DNA of 64,000 nt from JAAFHB01 sp963677935 (GTDB lineage Bacteria; Bacteroidota; Bacteroidia; Bacteroidales; Prolixibacteraceae), in contig CAXXEH010000003.1 of NCBI GenBank assembly GCA_963677935.2, forward strand, positions 1,054,001-1,118,000, in the 5' to 3' direction. Under the pieces are notes generated by a model that was not told the DNA's origin, searched no databases, and saw only the letters and a list, made by a program, of their open reading frames with translations. A program made the translations under genes and the position numbers. The stretch's first letter is position 1. Each line of letters starts with the position of its first letter. Of the stretch, positions 43,084 to 52,446 are shown one piece after another.

Positions 43084-44643
43084 TTATAACGGGAGATTTG
43101 AATGTTTCTTGGCAGGCATCGAATCCTTTTTTGTGGCCAACGACTGTAAAGCACGAATGATACGGAACCGGGTATTACGAGGTTCGATAACATCATCAAT
43201 ATATCCGTATCTTGCAGCATTATAAGGATTTGCAAACTCCTGTTTGTACTCAGCCTCCGCTTTGGCAATAAATTCAGCACGTGCCGCGTCATCTGGTAAA
43301 CCGGCAATTTGCTTGTTCCTTAGCACTTCAATTGCCCCTTTAGGCCCCATTACTGCAATTTCAGCCTGAGGCCATGCATAATTGATATCGCCACGCAGAT
43401 GTTTGGAACTCATCACACAATAAGCGCCACCGTAAGCCTTGCGAAGAATCACCGTGATTTTTGGAACAGTTGCTTCTCCGTAAGCGAACAACAGCTTAGC
43501 GCCATGGATGATAATACCTCCATACTCCTGAGCTGTTCCCGGAAGGAATCCCGGAACATCTTCAAGGGTGACCAGCGGAACATTAAAAGCATCGCAAAAG
43601 CGGATAAAACGAGCTGCTTTTCTTGATGCATTGATATCGAGTACACCAGCCAGGTAAGAGGGCTGATTGGCCACAATCCCAACAGGCATCCCGTTAAACC
43701 GGGCAAAACCTATAACAATATTCTGAGCATAATTTCTGTGAACTTCCATAAATTCACCATAATCGACGATGGAATGGATTACATCCTTGACATCATAAGG
43801 TTTATTTGGATTTTCAGGTATGATATCATTCAGATTGTCATCCAGCCGGTCGATTGGATCATTACAAGGTGCAATTGGCGGATCCTCAAGATTATTTTGT
43901 GGCAAATAGGAGAGTAATTTTCTGATCAGCAATAATCCCTCTTCTTCAGAGTCAGATACAAAATGGGTAACTCCCGATTTGGTACCATGTACGATTGCTC
44001 CTCCCAGCTGCTCATCAGTCACAACTTCACCTGTAACTGTCTTTACAACCTTAGGACCAGTAACAAACATATAGCTGGTATCCTTGCTCATTACAATAAA
44101 ATCGGTCAGAGCGGGTGAATAAACTGCACCACCTGCACATGGACCAAAAATAGCAGAGATCTGAGGAATTACACCCGAAGCCATAATATTACGCTGGAAA
44201 ATTTCGGCATAACCAGCTAAAGCGGTTACCCCTTCCTGTATTCTGGCGCCTCCCGAATCATTAATACCAATGCATGGAGCCCCAACCTTCATTGCCATAT
44301 CCATTACTTTACAGATCTTCTGGGCAAAAGTTTCGGAAAGAGAACCTCCAAAAACGGTGAAGTCCTGAGAAAAGATAAAAATGGTCCTGCCATCAATTGT
44401 TCCACGTCCCGTAACGACGCCATCGCTCATGAATTTTGTCTTCTCCATACCAAAATTGGTACAGCGATGTGTTACGAACATGTCAAACTCCTCAAAGCTC
44501 CCTTCGTCAAGTATTAAGTCGATACGTTCGCGTGCGGTTAATTTACCTTTGGTGTGTTGCGCATCGATCCTTTTCGCTCCACCGCCAAGTTTGGCCTCCG
44601 CACGAAGGTCAATCAAATTTTTAATTTTGTCCTGATTGCTCAT
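43084..44643 (-). CDS. mmdA: Methylmalonyl-CoA decarboxylase subunit alpha (carboxyltransferase)
   Basis: Transfers the carboxyl of methylmalonyl-CoA to biotin. 519 residues with the two crotonase-like carboxyltransferase halves: HTKGKLTARERIDLILDEGSFEE near the start, INDSGGARIQEGVTALAGYAEIF and FGPCAGGAVYSPALTDF in the first half, GFLPGTAQEYGGIIIHGAKLLFAYGEATVPK and KAYGGAYCVMSSKHL in the second. Propionyl-CoA carboxylase beta chains are close relatives; the linked Na+-pump subunits and epimerase favour the decarboxylase. Decarboxylation to propionyl-CoA would drive Na+ export. Confidence 0.93.
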   Translation of the reverse strand: MSNQDKIKNLIDLRAEAKLGGGAKRIDAQHTKGKLTARERIDLILDEGSFEEFDMFVTHRCTNFGMEKTKFMSDGVVTGRGTIDGRTIFIFSQDFTVFGGSLSETFAQKICKVMDMAMKVGAPCIGINDSGGARIQEGVTALAGYAEIFQRNIMASGVIPQISAIFGPCAGGAVYSPALTDFIVMSKDTSYMFVTGPKVVKTVTGEVVTDEQLGGAIVHGTKSGVTHFVSDSEEEGLLLIRKLLSYLPQNNLEDPPIAPCNDPIDRLDDNLNDIIPENPNKPYDVKDVIHSIVDYGEFMEVHRNYAQNIVIGFARFNGMPVGIVANQPSYLAGVLDINASRKAARFIRFCDAFNVPLVTLEDVPGFLPGTAQEYGGIIIHGAKLLFAYGEATVPKITVILRKAYGGAYCVMSSKHLRGDINYAWPQAEIAVMGPKGAIEVLRNKQIAGLPDDAARAEFIAKAEAEYKQEFANPYNAARYGYIDDVIEPRNTRFRIIRALQSLATKKDSMPAKKHSNLPL

Positions 44644-44669
44644 CGTACTATTAATTATTTAATTGTGAA

Positions 44670-45071
44670 TTATTCACTGCAAAGTTCTGTAAGTACTCCT
44701 AATGTTGATTTCGGATGCAAAAATCCGATATTTAGTCCCTCTGCACCTTTTCTTGCTTGTTTATCAATTAATTGAATACCGGCATCATTTGCCTGTTGAA
44801 GGGCACTGTTTACATCATCTACTGCAAAAGCAAGATGATGGACACCGGGACCTTTTTTCTCCAGAAATTTACCGATTGGTCCTTCAGGATCTGTTGATTC
44901 CAAAAGCTCAATTTTTGTTTGCCCAACTTTAAAGAAGGCAGTTTTCACCTTTTGATCTGCAACCTCCTCGGTAGCATAACATTTTGTTCCCAGAAGGGTC
45001 TCATAATAGGGAATTGCAGTTTCAAGACTGACTACCGCAATACCAATATGCTCAATATGTGATACATTCAT
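44670..45071 (-). CDS. mce: Methylmalonyl-CoA epimerase
   Basis: Interconverts (R)- and (S)-methylmalonyl-CoA. 133 residues of vicinal-oxygen-chelate fold: HIEHIGIAV at the start (metal ligand H8), GPGVHHLAFAVDDV with the second histidine ligand (H78/H79) and LGVLTELCSE with E129 at the end. First gene of the decarboxylase operon, 26 bases ahead of mmdA, which ties the operon to the succinate-to-propionate route. A hairpin belonging to the upstream gene sits 34 bases before its start. Confidence 0.95.
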   Translation of the reverse strand: MNVSHIEHIGIAVVSLETAIPYYETLLGTKCYATEEVADQKVKTAFFKVGQTKIELLESTDPEGPIGKFLEKKGPGVHHLAFAVDDVNSALQQANDAGIQLIDKQARKGAEGLNIGFLHPKSTLGVLTELCSE

Positions 45072-45104
45072 GATATATGGATTTGTAATATAGATTTTTT
45101 AACG

Positions 45105-45134
45105 TTTAAAGGCAGGTAGGAACCTGCCTTTAAA
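45105..45134 (-). terminator. Terminator after the CoA-transferase gene
   Basis: Perfect 13-bp stem, 45105-45117 with 45122-45134, loop of 4, between the CoA-transferase stop and mce. It implies that mce-mmd has its own promoter or depends on read-through. Confidence 0.82.
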
Positions 45135-45140
45135 ATTCAA

Positions 45141-46451
45141 TTATTTTGATTTTTGTACAAAATGGTAGTGAGGTCCAAATCTTTCAAATGCTGCCTTATC
45201 GAGCATTTCACGATGATTCGGATGGGCAATCGAGATGAGCAATTTAGCCCGTTCCTGTAATGTCTTTCCGTAAAGATTAACGGCGCCATATTCTGTCACT
45301 ACCCAATGGATATTTGCGCGGGTTGAGACAACCCCTGAACCTTCGATCAATGTGGGGCTGATTTTAGACAACCCTTTTTCGGTAGCTGATGGCATTGCAA
45401 TAATCGGTCTTCCACGAAATGAGTGACCTGCACCACGAATAAAATCGATCTGACCACCAACACCTGAATAATGTCTGATCCCGATTGAATCGGCACAAAC
45501 CTGACCAGTCAGGTCAATGGCCAGTGCAGAATTTATCGCTGTAACACGGTCGAGTTTACGGATCACTGCAACATTATTGGTGTGACCCACATCCATCATG
45601 GCTACCATCGGATTATCATCAATAAAATCATATAGTTCCTTTGACCCCATCAGAAATGAAGCAACCATTTTACCTTTGTCAATGCTTTTCATGCTACCAG
45701 TGATCACCCCTTTTTCCACGAGAGGGAGAATTCCGTCAGCAAACATTTCGGTATGAACACCAAGATTCTTATGATTTCCCAGTTGAGCCAGAACAGCATT
45801 CGGAATTCCACCAATTCCCATCTGTAAACAGGCGCCATCTTCAATTAAAGCAGCAGCATTTTTTCCAATGGCAATATCAACATCTGTCAGTGGATCAAGA
45901 TTATGTGCATAAAGTGGTGCATCATCTTCAACAAAAATATCGATCTGGTCAAGACGAATCATTGCATCACCCCAGGCACGCGGAACATTTGGATTAACTA
46001 AGGCGATCACAGTATCAGCGCATTCAACTGCAGCCAGGGTTGCATCAACAGAAGTCCCAAGAGAAACATAACCATGTTTGTCGGGTTGAGAAACCATAAT
46101 CATTGCAACATTGACTTTCAGATAACCTTCACGGATCAATTTTTGGGTCTCGCTAAGGAATACAGGGATATAATCAGCATAACCTGCCTGAGTTTGCTTG
46201 CGCAGATTGGCGCCTACAAAGAATTGTTGAGCATCGAATATTCCTTCAAATTCGGGATTACCATAATCTACAGCACCTTCGATATGAAGATGCTGAATTT
46301 TGACATCATAAATTTCTCCGGCTCGCCCGCGTTCAACCATTGCTTTGATTAACCGGTGGGGGGTAACAGCAACACTACTTAAATGTATCCGATCACCCGA
46401 TTTGATAACTTTGACCGCATCTTCAGCAGTAACATATCTAACTTGCTTCAT
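45141..46451 (-). CDS. Acetyl-CoA hydrolase/4-hydroxybutyrate CoA-transferase family protein
   Basis: CoA-transferase of 436 residues from the ATG at 46451. The frame stays open to 46622, but the extra part is hydrophobic, untypical and contains the -7 element at 46481-46488, so the internal start is preferred. Marks: MGIGGIPNAV at 211-220, catalytic Glu E235 in GVHTEMFADG, IRHYSGVGGQIDFIRGA and VVTEYGAVNLYGKTLQERA. The family moves CoA between acetate and succinate, butyrate or 4-hydroxybutyrate; the acceptor cannot be fixed by eye. Next to mce/mmd, a role in acetate or propionate production is plausible. Confidence 0.88.
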   Translation of the reverse strand: MKQVRYVTAEDAVKVIKSGDRIHLSSVAVTPHRLIKAMVERGRAGEIYDVKIQHLHIEGAVDYGNPEFEGIFDAQQFFVGANLRKQTQAGYADYIPVFLSETQKLIREGYLKVNVAMIMVSQPDKHGYVSLGTSVDATLAAVECADTVIALVNPNVPRAWGDAMIRLDQIDIFVEDDAPLYAHNLDPLTDVDIAIGKNAAALIEDGACLQMGIGGIPNAVLAQLGNHKNLGVHTEMFADGILPLVEKGVITGSMKSIDKGKMVASFLMGSKELYDFIDDNPMVAMMDVGHTNNVAVIRKLDRVTAINSALAIDLTGQVCADSIGIRHYSGVGGQIDFIRGAGHSFRGRPIIAMPSATEKGLSKISPTLIEGSGVVSTRANIHWVVTEYGAVNLYGKTLQERAKLLISIAHPNHREMLDKAAFERFGPHYHFVQKSK

Positions 46452-46480
46452 ATGAAAATATAACTGATTTAAAATTGCCG

Positions 46481-46488
46481 CAAAGGTA
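46481..46488 (-). promoter_or_regulatory. -7 promoter element of the CoA-transferase gene
   Basis: TACCTTTG on the minus strand, about 30 bases upstream of ATG 46451. Its position inside the upstream open frame decides the start. Confidence 0.55.
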
Positions 46489-46629
46489 GAAATTATTAAC
46501 TTGGGTAAAAAGAAAAATGAGGTAAAAAAGTAATTTTTAAAAAAGTCGAACAGAAAGTTTGAAACGTTTGAACCGATCATATATTGGGTATTATTGATGG
46601 AGGCCATACAAAATTTTACCAAACTTTTG

Positions 46630-46637
46630 TATGTTTG
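46630..46637 (+). promoter_or_regulatory. -7 promoter element of the flavoprotein gene
   Basis: TATGTTTG, full match to the -7 consensus, 24 bases ahead of ATG 46662. No clear -33 TTG. Confidence 0.42.
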
Positions 46638-46661
46638 CTAGATCACAAAAAAGATTAAAAA

Positions 46662-48149
46662 ATGACGAAATTTGATCTGGCAGTAATAGGAAGTGGTCCC
46701 GGAGGATTTGCTGCGACAATGAGAGCAGTTGATTTTGGGAAAAATGTCTGTCTGATTGAGGCCGGACATATCGGAGGTACAGGAATCATGAATGGTCCTC
46801 TGACCTCTAAAACGATGTGGGAACTATCAGTTGACTATTCGATAGCAGCCGCAGTTGACCGGGGATACAGGGCTTCAGGGTTACAGGTCGATTATAACAT
46901 GGTAAAGAAAACGGTTATCGCCGCAGCAAAAACCAAACAGTACCAGATGTTGTCACAAATCGAGTCCTTTTCGGAAAAGAATAACGATTCGGAAACATCT
47001 GGAACAATTACCTATAAACGGGGATTCGCCAAATTTCTTAATCGTACCACACTCCAGATAGATGGTGAAAATGGTTTGGAAATTATTGAAGCTGAGTATA
47101 TTATTATTGCTACAGGCTCAAGACCTCGTGAACTTCCGGAATTGCCAGTCGATCAAAAAATGATTTTTGACTCGGATGGATTGCTTAATCTGGATCGGTT
47201 TCCTGAACGAATGATGATCCTTGGTTCGGGAATCATCGGTTGCGAATTCGCCACAATTTTTTCCAATTTTAAACAAACAGAGGTTCATCTTTTGGACCGG
47301 ATGCATCGGGTAATCCCTTTTGAAGATGATGATGTAAGCGATTTTGTTTCAAACAACCTTGAAAAGAATGGTGTGATTATTCACCATACCGCCAATCTGC
47401 GTACCGTAAAAAAAGAAAAAGATCATTTGGAAGTGGTTCTTGATTACGACGATGGTCATAGTCAGGTCCTTGAAATTGATGTATTACTTGTTTCAATCGG
47501 ACGCGATGCCAATACCTTAGGATTAGGTCTTGAAAATGTGTCGATTAGTCCTAATGTAAAAGGATATCTTCATATTAACGAGGAGTGTGCGATTGGAAAT
47601 TTTAGTAACTGCAATATTTTTGCAGCAGGTGATGTGACAGGACAAAAAGCGCTTTATGGCGTTGCGGAAGAACAGGGAAGGTTTATCGTTGAAGCAATAT
47701 TCGGACAGGCGACCTATCGGTTGGACTACTCCTATATGCCAACCCTGATGTTTTTTAAACCTGAACTTGCATCGGTTGGGGCTAACGAAAAGGTATTACG
47801 TGATAAAAAAATACCCTACAAAGCGATTTATTACTCTAATGAACTGGTAAATAGGGCTATTGCAATGCGAAGTACCAATGGCTTCGTAAAAATCATTGTG
47901 AGCAATGACGGATCGGAAAAAATTCTTGGAATGAGGGCTGCTGGTCCCCAGGCTTCTGCATTTATTGTCTCCATTGCTTACCTAATCAATTCAGATATCA
48001 GGTTACACGAAGTTTTGCAAAGTATTCACCCGCACCCCAGCGTTACGGAAGGGATCCAGGAATGTATCCGGATATTTTACAACCAATCGATCTATAAACC
48101 CAAAGCCTTTCCCTCTCAAATCAAAATAACCGAATGGAAACCGGAATAA
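46662..48149 (+). CDS. Dihydrolipoyl-dehydrogenase-like flavoprotein lacking the redox disulfide
   Basis: 495-residue member of the class-I flavoprotein disulfide reductase fold. FAD motif GSGPGG (10-15), NAD(P) motif GSGIIG (188-193), second FAD motif NIFAAGDVTG, and C-terminal H458/E463 in HPHPSVTE are all present. The redox centre normally reading GGTC-x4-C-x-PSK is GGTGIMNGPLTSK at 38-50: both cysteines are replaced, by G41 and P46. The only nearby cysteine is C30 in another strand. It therefore cannot oxidise dihydrolipoamide in the usual way; an NAD(P)H oxidoreductase, transhydrogenase-like or structural role is possible. It diverges from the CoA-transferase gene. Confidence 0.85.
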   Translation: MTKFDLAVIGSGPGGFAATMRAVDFGKNVCLIEAGHIGGTGIMNGPLTSKTMWELSVDYSIAAAVDRGYRASGLQVDYNMVKKTVIAAAKTKQYQMLSQIESFSEKNNDSETSGTITYKRGFAKFLNRTTLQIDGENGLEIIEAEYIIIATGSRPRELPELPVDQKMIFDSDGLLNLDRFPERMMILGSGIIGCEFATIFSNFKQTEVHLLDRMHRVIPFEDDDVSDFVSNNLEKNGVIIHHTANLRTVKKEKDHLEVVLDYDDGHSQVLEIDVLLVSIGRDANTLGLGLENVSISPNVKGYLHINEECAIGNFSNCNIFAAGDVTGQKALYGVAEEQGRFIVEAIFGQATYRLDYSYMPTLMFFKPELASVGANEKVLRDKKIPYKAIYYSNELVNRAIAMRSTNGFVKIIVSNDGSEKILGMRAAGPQASAFIVSIAYLINSDIRLHEVLQSIHPHPSVTEGIQECIRIFYNQSIYKPKAFPSQIKITEWKPE

Positions 48150-48209
48150 ATGGTTTTCAGAATTGCCATTGTCGTAAAACATGGTTAATTCCGGACACCA
48201 TTTTTTCTA

Positions 48210-48217
48210 TACCTTTG
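48210..48217 (+). promoter_or_regulatory. -7 promoter element of purL
   Basis: TACCTTTG within CTATACCTTTGCA, 45 bases ahead of ATG 48262. It supports initiation at 48262 rather than at 48181. Confidence 0.55.
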
Positions 48218-48261
48218 CATTCAGTGATAACTATGACTCTGGTCAACAAAAATACACCTAC

Positions 48262-51200
48262 ATGATCCTCTTTTTTAAAGGAAAATCCAATCTTATAGCG
48301 GTAGATACTCAAAAGGAGTTGTCTGTTTCCGATATTGAAAAATTGGTTTGGCTGTTTGATGATGCCAAACTTATTACCGGTGAATCAGTTCCCGAAATTT
48401 ATGTAGGGCCACGAAAAGAGATGATTACCCCATGGAGCACAAATGCTGTTGAGATTACCCAGAATATGGGCATTCATGGAATTGTCAGAATTGAGGAGTT
48501 CTTTCAGGTTGAGTCGGAACATCCCAGGTTTGACCCCATGCTGCAGGTGGTTTACAGAGGGCTTGATCAACAAATTTTTGTGATTCATCATTTGCCTGAA
48601 CCCATACTCTCGATTGATGATATTGCAGCCTACAGCAGTCGTGAAGGGCTGGCATTAAGTGAGGATGAGATCACCTATTTAAATGAAGTCTCTCAGAAAT
48701 TAAATCGGAAATTAACTGATAGTGAGGTATTTGGATTTTCACAGGTCAATTCGGAGCATTGTCGTCACAAAATATTTAACGGAAATTTCATAATCGATGG
48801 TATTGAGAGACCTTCAACCCTGTTTCAGTTAATCAAGAAGACCACACAGACCAATCCAAACACAATTCTTTCAGCTTATAAAGACAATTGCTCCTTTAGT
48901 AAAGGTCCTGATTCAGAACAATTTGCACCAATAACTCAGGATAAACCCGATTTTTTTCAGGTAACGGATATTCAGACAGTACTTTCACTTAAGGCTGAGA
49001 CCCATAATTTCCCTACAACAGTTGAACCATTTAATGGTGCTGCAACAGGAACTGGTGGTGAAATCCGTGACAGGATGGCAGGAGGAAAGGGGTCGTTCCC
49101 AATTGCCGGAACTGCAGTTTATATGACTGCCTATTCAAGAAATGATGAAGTGGCTCGACCATGGGAAGAGGCAACAAAGCCGCGTCCCTGGTTGTATCAG
49201 ACGCCTGAAGAGATTTTAATAAAAGCATCAAACGGAGCCTCCGATTTTGGAAATAAATTTGGTCAGCCGCTTATCAATGGCTCAGTTCTGACCTTCGAAC
49301 ATTTCGAAAACCAGAAAAAATTCGGCTACGATAAAGTAATCATGCAGGCAGGAGGAATAGGGTATGCCCGCGAAGAGGATTGTCTGAAAAGTGTTCCCGG
49401 AATAGGTGACAAGGTTGTCTTACTGGGTGGTGACAATTATCGTATCGGGATGGGTGGCGGAGCCGTTTCATCAGTGGATACTGGTGAATTTGAGAGTCAT
49501 ATTGAATTAAATGCTGTCCAACGGGCAAATCCGGAGATGCAAAAAAGGGCTTACAATACCATAAGGGCGCTGGCTGAATCAGGGATTAATCCCATTATTT
49601 CGATCCATGACCATGGCGCTGGAGGTCATCTAAATTGCCTGTCTGAATTGGTGGAAGAGACTGGTGGCGAGATTTATATCGATCAATTACCAATTGGGGA
49701 CCCTACCCTTTCTGCTAAAGAGATTGTTGGAAACGAATCACAGGAACGGATGGGATTTGTTACCGGTAAAGAAAATATTGAACTGATAACCAGGATAGCC
49801 GAACGTGAACGCTCCCCTATCTATGTGATTGGTGAAACAACCGGCAACCACAAATTCACTTTCATCAACCGCGAAACAAGCGAAAAACCAATCAATTGGG
49901 AACTCGCTTATATGTTTGGAAAACCACCTAAAACAGTTCTGGAAGATGAATCAAAAGTGGCTACGTTTTCGTCGTTAAAATACGATCAATTGCAAATAAA
50001 CAAGTACATTGAACAAATTTTGCAACTCGAATCAGTGGGTTGCAAAGACTGGCTCACCAATAAAGTTGACCGCTCGGTAACAGGAAAGATTGCCAAGCAG
50101 CAATGTGCCGGAAAATTACAACTTCCGCTAAATAATCTGGGCGTTGTAGTAATTGATTATCAAGGCATTAAAGGTATTGCTACCTCACTTGGACATGCTC
50201 CTGTCGCAGGATTGATTGATGCCGCCAACGGTTCGGTCCTTTCAATTGCCGAGTCACTGACCAATATCATATGGGCGCCGTTTACCCATGGGATTAAAGG
50301 TATCTCATTATCAGCCAACTGGATGTGGCCTGCAAAAAATCAGGGTGAGAATTTCCGTCTCTATTCCGGCGTGGAAGCAGCCTCTACCTTTGCATGTGCT
50401 TTAGGGGTAAATATTCCTACCGGGAAGGACTCCCTTTCGATGACCCAGAAATACAAAAATGATGTGGTCTATGCTCCAGGAACTGTGATTATCTCAGCTT
50501 CGGGAGAAGTTTCGGATATCCGCAAAGTGGTTGAACCTGTACTTATTGTTGATTCTTCAAAACCAATTTATTATATTGATTTTTCAAAATCACCTAAATC
50601 TTTGGGGGGAAGTTCATTGGCTCAAACATTGAGCCAGTTGGGTGAAAATACTCCGACAGTTGCTGATGCAGAATATTTTGTCAGGGCTTTTAATGCTATT
50701 CAGGGATTAATTGAAAATCAATTGATTCTTTCGGGTCATGACATCTCTTCCGGAGGTATTCTCACGACACTCTTAGAGATGTGCTTTGCTCAAAATAATG
50801 GGGGAATTGAAGTGAACCTGACAGGATTAAATGAAACCGACAGTGTGAAAGTGCTTTTCAGTGAGAATCCCGGGATTGTCATTCAACCAAAAGATTTCAT
50901 AGAATTTGAAAACAGTTTAAATAACAACAAAATAGCTTTTGTAAAAATTGGAAATCCGACCAACAATCGTGAAGTAACCGTAATCAACGGGACGGATAAA
51001 TTTCATTTCGATATTGATACCCTGCGTGATAAATGGTTCAAACCATCCTATCTTTTAGACCGCCGTCAAAGTGGAGAAAAACTTGCTCTGGAACGTTATG
51101 AAAATTATAAGAAAAATGAACTGAAATTCAATTTTGGTGATTTTTCAGGAAAATTCAGTGATTTGGGAATCGACCCAAAACGTCGGCAACCTTCGGGCAT

Positions 51201-51948
51201 CAAAGCAGCCATTATCCGCGAAAAGGGAAGTAATGGTGATCGCGAGATGGCATGGAGCATGTACCTTGCCGGGTTTGACGTAAAAGATGTCCATATGACC
51301 GACCTAATCAGCGGTCGAGAAACACTTGAAGAGTTAAACCTGATCGTTTTTGTCGGCGGGTTCTCCAATTCGGATGTCCTGGGTTCAGCAAAAGGGTGGG
51401 CCGGCGCTTTTAGATGTAATGAGAAAGCTAAAACTGCGCTTGATAATTTCTATAAGCGAACCGATACATTAAGTCTTGGAATATGCAATGGGTGTCAACT
51501 GATGGTTGAACTTGATTTGGTTAATCCAGGTCATAAGGATAGTATAAAAATGGCGCACAACGATTCTCATAAATTTGAGTCCTGTTTCGTTAGTGTTGAT
51601 GTCCTCGAAAATGAGTCTGTGATGTTTAAATCCCTCACCGGAAAAAGTCTTGGCGTCTGGGTGGCTCATGGTGAAGGAAAATTTGTAATGCCTTTTACGG
51701 AGGAGAAATATCAGATTCCTGTGAAATTCTCCTACAGTAACTATCCTGGTAATCCAAACGGCTCGGATTTCGATACGGCAGCAATCTGCTCGGAGGATGG
51801 ACGTCATCTTGCAATGATGCCTCATATTGAACGGGCGATATATCCCTGGCAATGGCCTAATTATCCGGCAGAAAGAAATTCAGACGAAGTAACTCCGTGG
51901 ATCGAAGCGTTTGTAAACGCACTTATCTGGATAAAAAGGAAAAGGTAG
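48262..51948 (+). CDS. purL: Phosphoribosylformylglycinamidine synthase, large single-chain form
   Basis: Fourth step of purine synthesis: converts FGAR, ATP and glutamine to FGAM. From ATG 48262 it has 1228 residues, the single-chain (PurL with fused glutaminase) size. The N-terminal domain starts MILFFKGKSNLIAV; QVNSEHCRHKIFNG, LKAETHNFPTTVEPFNGAATG and ISIHDHGAGGHLNCLSELV mark the synthetase; the C-terminal amidotransferase has C1075 in GICNGCQLM, HGEGKF and PHIERAIYPWQW. The frame is open to 48181, but a promoter element lies in that extension. It ends before a 20-bp terminator. Confidence 0.95.
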   Translation: MILFFKGKSNLIAVDTQKELSVSDIEKLVWLFDDAKLITGESVPEIYVGPRKEMITPWSTNAVEITQNMGIHGIVRIEEFFQVESEHPRFDPMLQVVYRGLDQQIFVIHHLPEPILSIDDIAAYSSREGLALSEDEITYLNEVSQKLNRKLTDSEVFGFSQVNSEHCRHKIFNGNFIIDGIERPSTLFQLIKKTTQTNPNTILSAYKDNCSFSKGPDSEQFAPITQDKPDFFQVTDIQTVLSLKAETHNFPTTVEPFNGAATGTGGEIRDRMAGGKGSFPIAGTAVYMTAYSRNDEVARPWEEATKPRPWLYQTPEEILIKASNGASDFGNKFGQPLINGSVLTFEHFENQKKFGYDKVIMQAGGIGYAREEDCLKSVPGIGDKVVLLGGDNYRIGMGGGAVSSVDTGEFESHIELNAVQRANPEMQKRAYNTIRALAESGINPIISIHDHGAGGHLNCLSELVEETGGEIYIDQLPIGDPTLSAKEIVGNESQERMGFVTGKENIELITRIAERERSPIYVIGETTGNHKFTFINRETSEKPINWELAYMFGKPPKTVLEDESKVATFSSLKYDQLQINKYIEQILQLESVGCKDWLTNKVDRSVTGKIAKQQCAGKLQLPLNNLGVVVIDYQGIKGIATSLGHAPVAGLIDAANGSVLSIAESLTNIIWAPFTHGIKGISLSANWMWPAKNQGENFRLYSGVEAASTFACALGVNIPTGKDSLSMTQKYKNDVVYAPGTVIISASGEVSDIRKVVEPVLIVDSSKPIYYIDFSKSPKSLGGSSLAQTLSQLGENTPTVADAEYFVRAFNAIQGLIENQLILSGHDISSGGILTTLLEMCFAQNNGGIEVNLTGLNETDSVKVLFSENPGIVIQPKDFIEFENSLNNNKIAFVKIGNPTNNREVTVINGTDKFHFDIDTLRDKWFKPSYLLDRRQSGEKLALERYENYKKNELKFNFGDFSGKFSDLGIDPKRRQPSGIKAAIIREKGSNGDREMAWSMYLAGFDVKDVHMTDLISGRETLEELNLIVFVGGFSNSDVLGSAKGWAGAFRCNEKAKTALDNFYKRTDTLSLGICNGCQLMVELDLVNPGHKDSIKMAHNDSHKFESCFVSVDVLENESVMFKSLTGKSLGVWVAHGEGKFVMPFTEEKYQIPVKFSYSNYPGNPNGSDFDTAAICSEDGRHLAMMPHIERAIYPWQWPNYPAERNSDEVTPWIEAFVNALIWIKRKR

Positions 51949-51961
51949 ATGGCATAATATT

Positions 51962-52009
51962 AACAAATACCCCTCAGAAAGCTGGTAAACTTTCTGAGGG
52001 GTATTTGTT
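51962..52009. terminator. Bidirectional terminator between purL and the Dabb gene
   Basis: Perfect 20-bp stem, 51962-51981 with 51990-52009, loop CTGGTAAA, between convergent genes. Confidence 0.92.
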
Positions 52010-52031
52010 TTATTCTCAAACCAGATAAATC

Positions 52032-52418
52032 TTATTTGACCCAAAAATCAACGACCGTAACTTTCTCGACATCGGTTCCAAGACTTTTCCCAAAAGCTTT
52101 GTGTGCAGGATGAACAAGATACGCATCGCGATCTTTATCTGAAGCAAAAGTCAGAATAAAACAATGTGTCAGACCCTGATTCATTTTTTCGGGACTGCAA
52201 TTAGTTCCCCACTCCAGGCTTTTAACTTCCTTGATTTTCTGCGGAAGAGCAACAAAGGCGGCCTCAATCTGATGAATATTGGCTGGTGTGGCGCTCTCCG
52301 AAAACTTAAACATCACTACATGACGCAAGACCTTTCCGGGGTTGACCGCTTGCACATTTGACAACGACATAAATAAAGATAACAGAAGCAAGATTACAAA
52401 ACTTGATTTTATTTTCAT
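52032..52418 (-). CDS. Secreted Dabb (stress-responsive alpha/beta barrel) protein
   Basis: 128 residues: signal peptide (about 1-24, ending VQA) and a Dabb domain with VLRHVVMFKFSESATPANIHQIEAAF, a GTNCSPEKMNQGLTHCFILTF middle and HPAHKAFGKSLGTDVEKVTVVDFWVK end. Dabb proteins are small dimeric barrels of varied or unknown function. It lies 28 bases downstream of the Sel1 gene on the same strand and may be co-transcribed with it. Confidence 0.85.
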   Translation of the reverse strand: MKIKSSFVILLLLSLFMSLSNVQAVNPGKVLRHVVMFKFSESATPANIHQIEAAFVALPQKIKEVKSLEWGTNCSPEKMNQGLTHCFILTFASDKDRDAYLVHPAHKAFGKSLGTDVEKVTVVDFWVK

Positions 52419-52446
52419 AATAGTATCATTTATAAAGATTTAAATT

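Noticed and set aside
43084..44643. mmdA as propionyl-CoA carboxylase beta chain
   Set aside because: The sequence family overlaps, but linkage to the Na+-pump beta subunit, OadG-type subunit and epimerase, with no biotin carboxylase gene, favours the decarboxylase.
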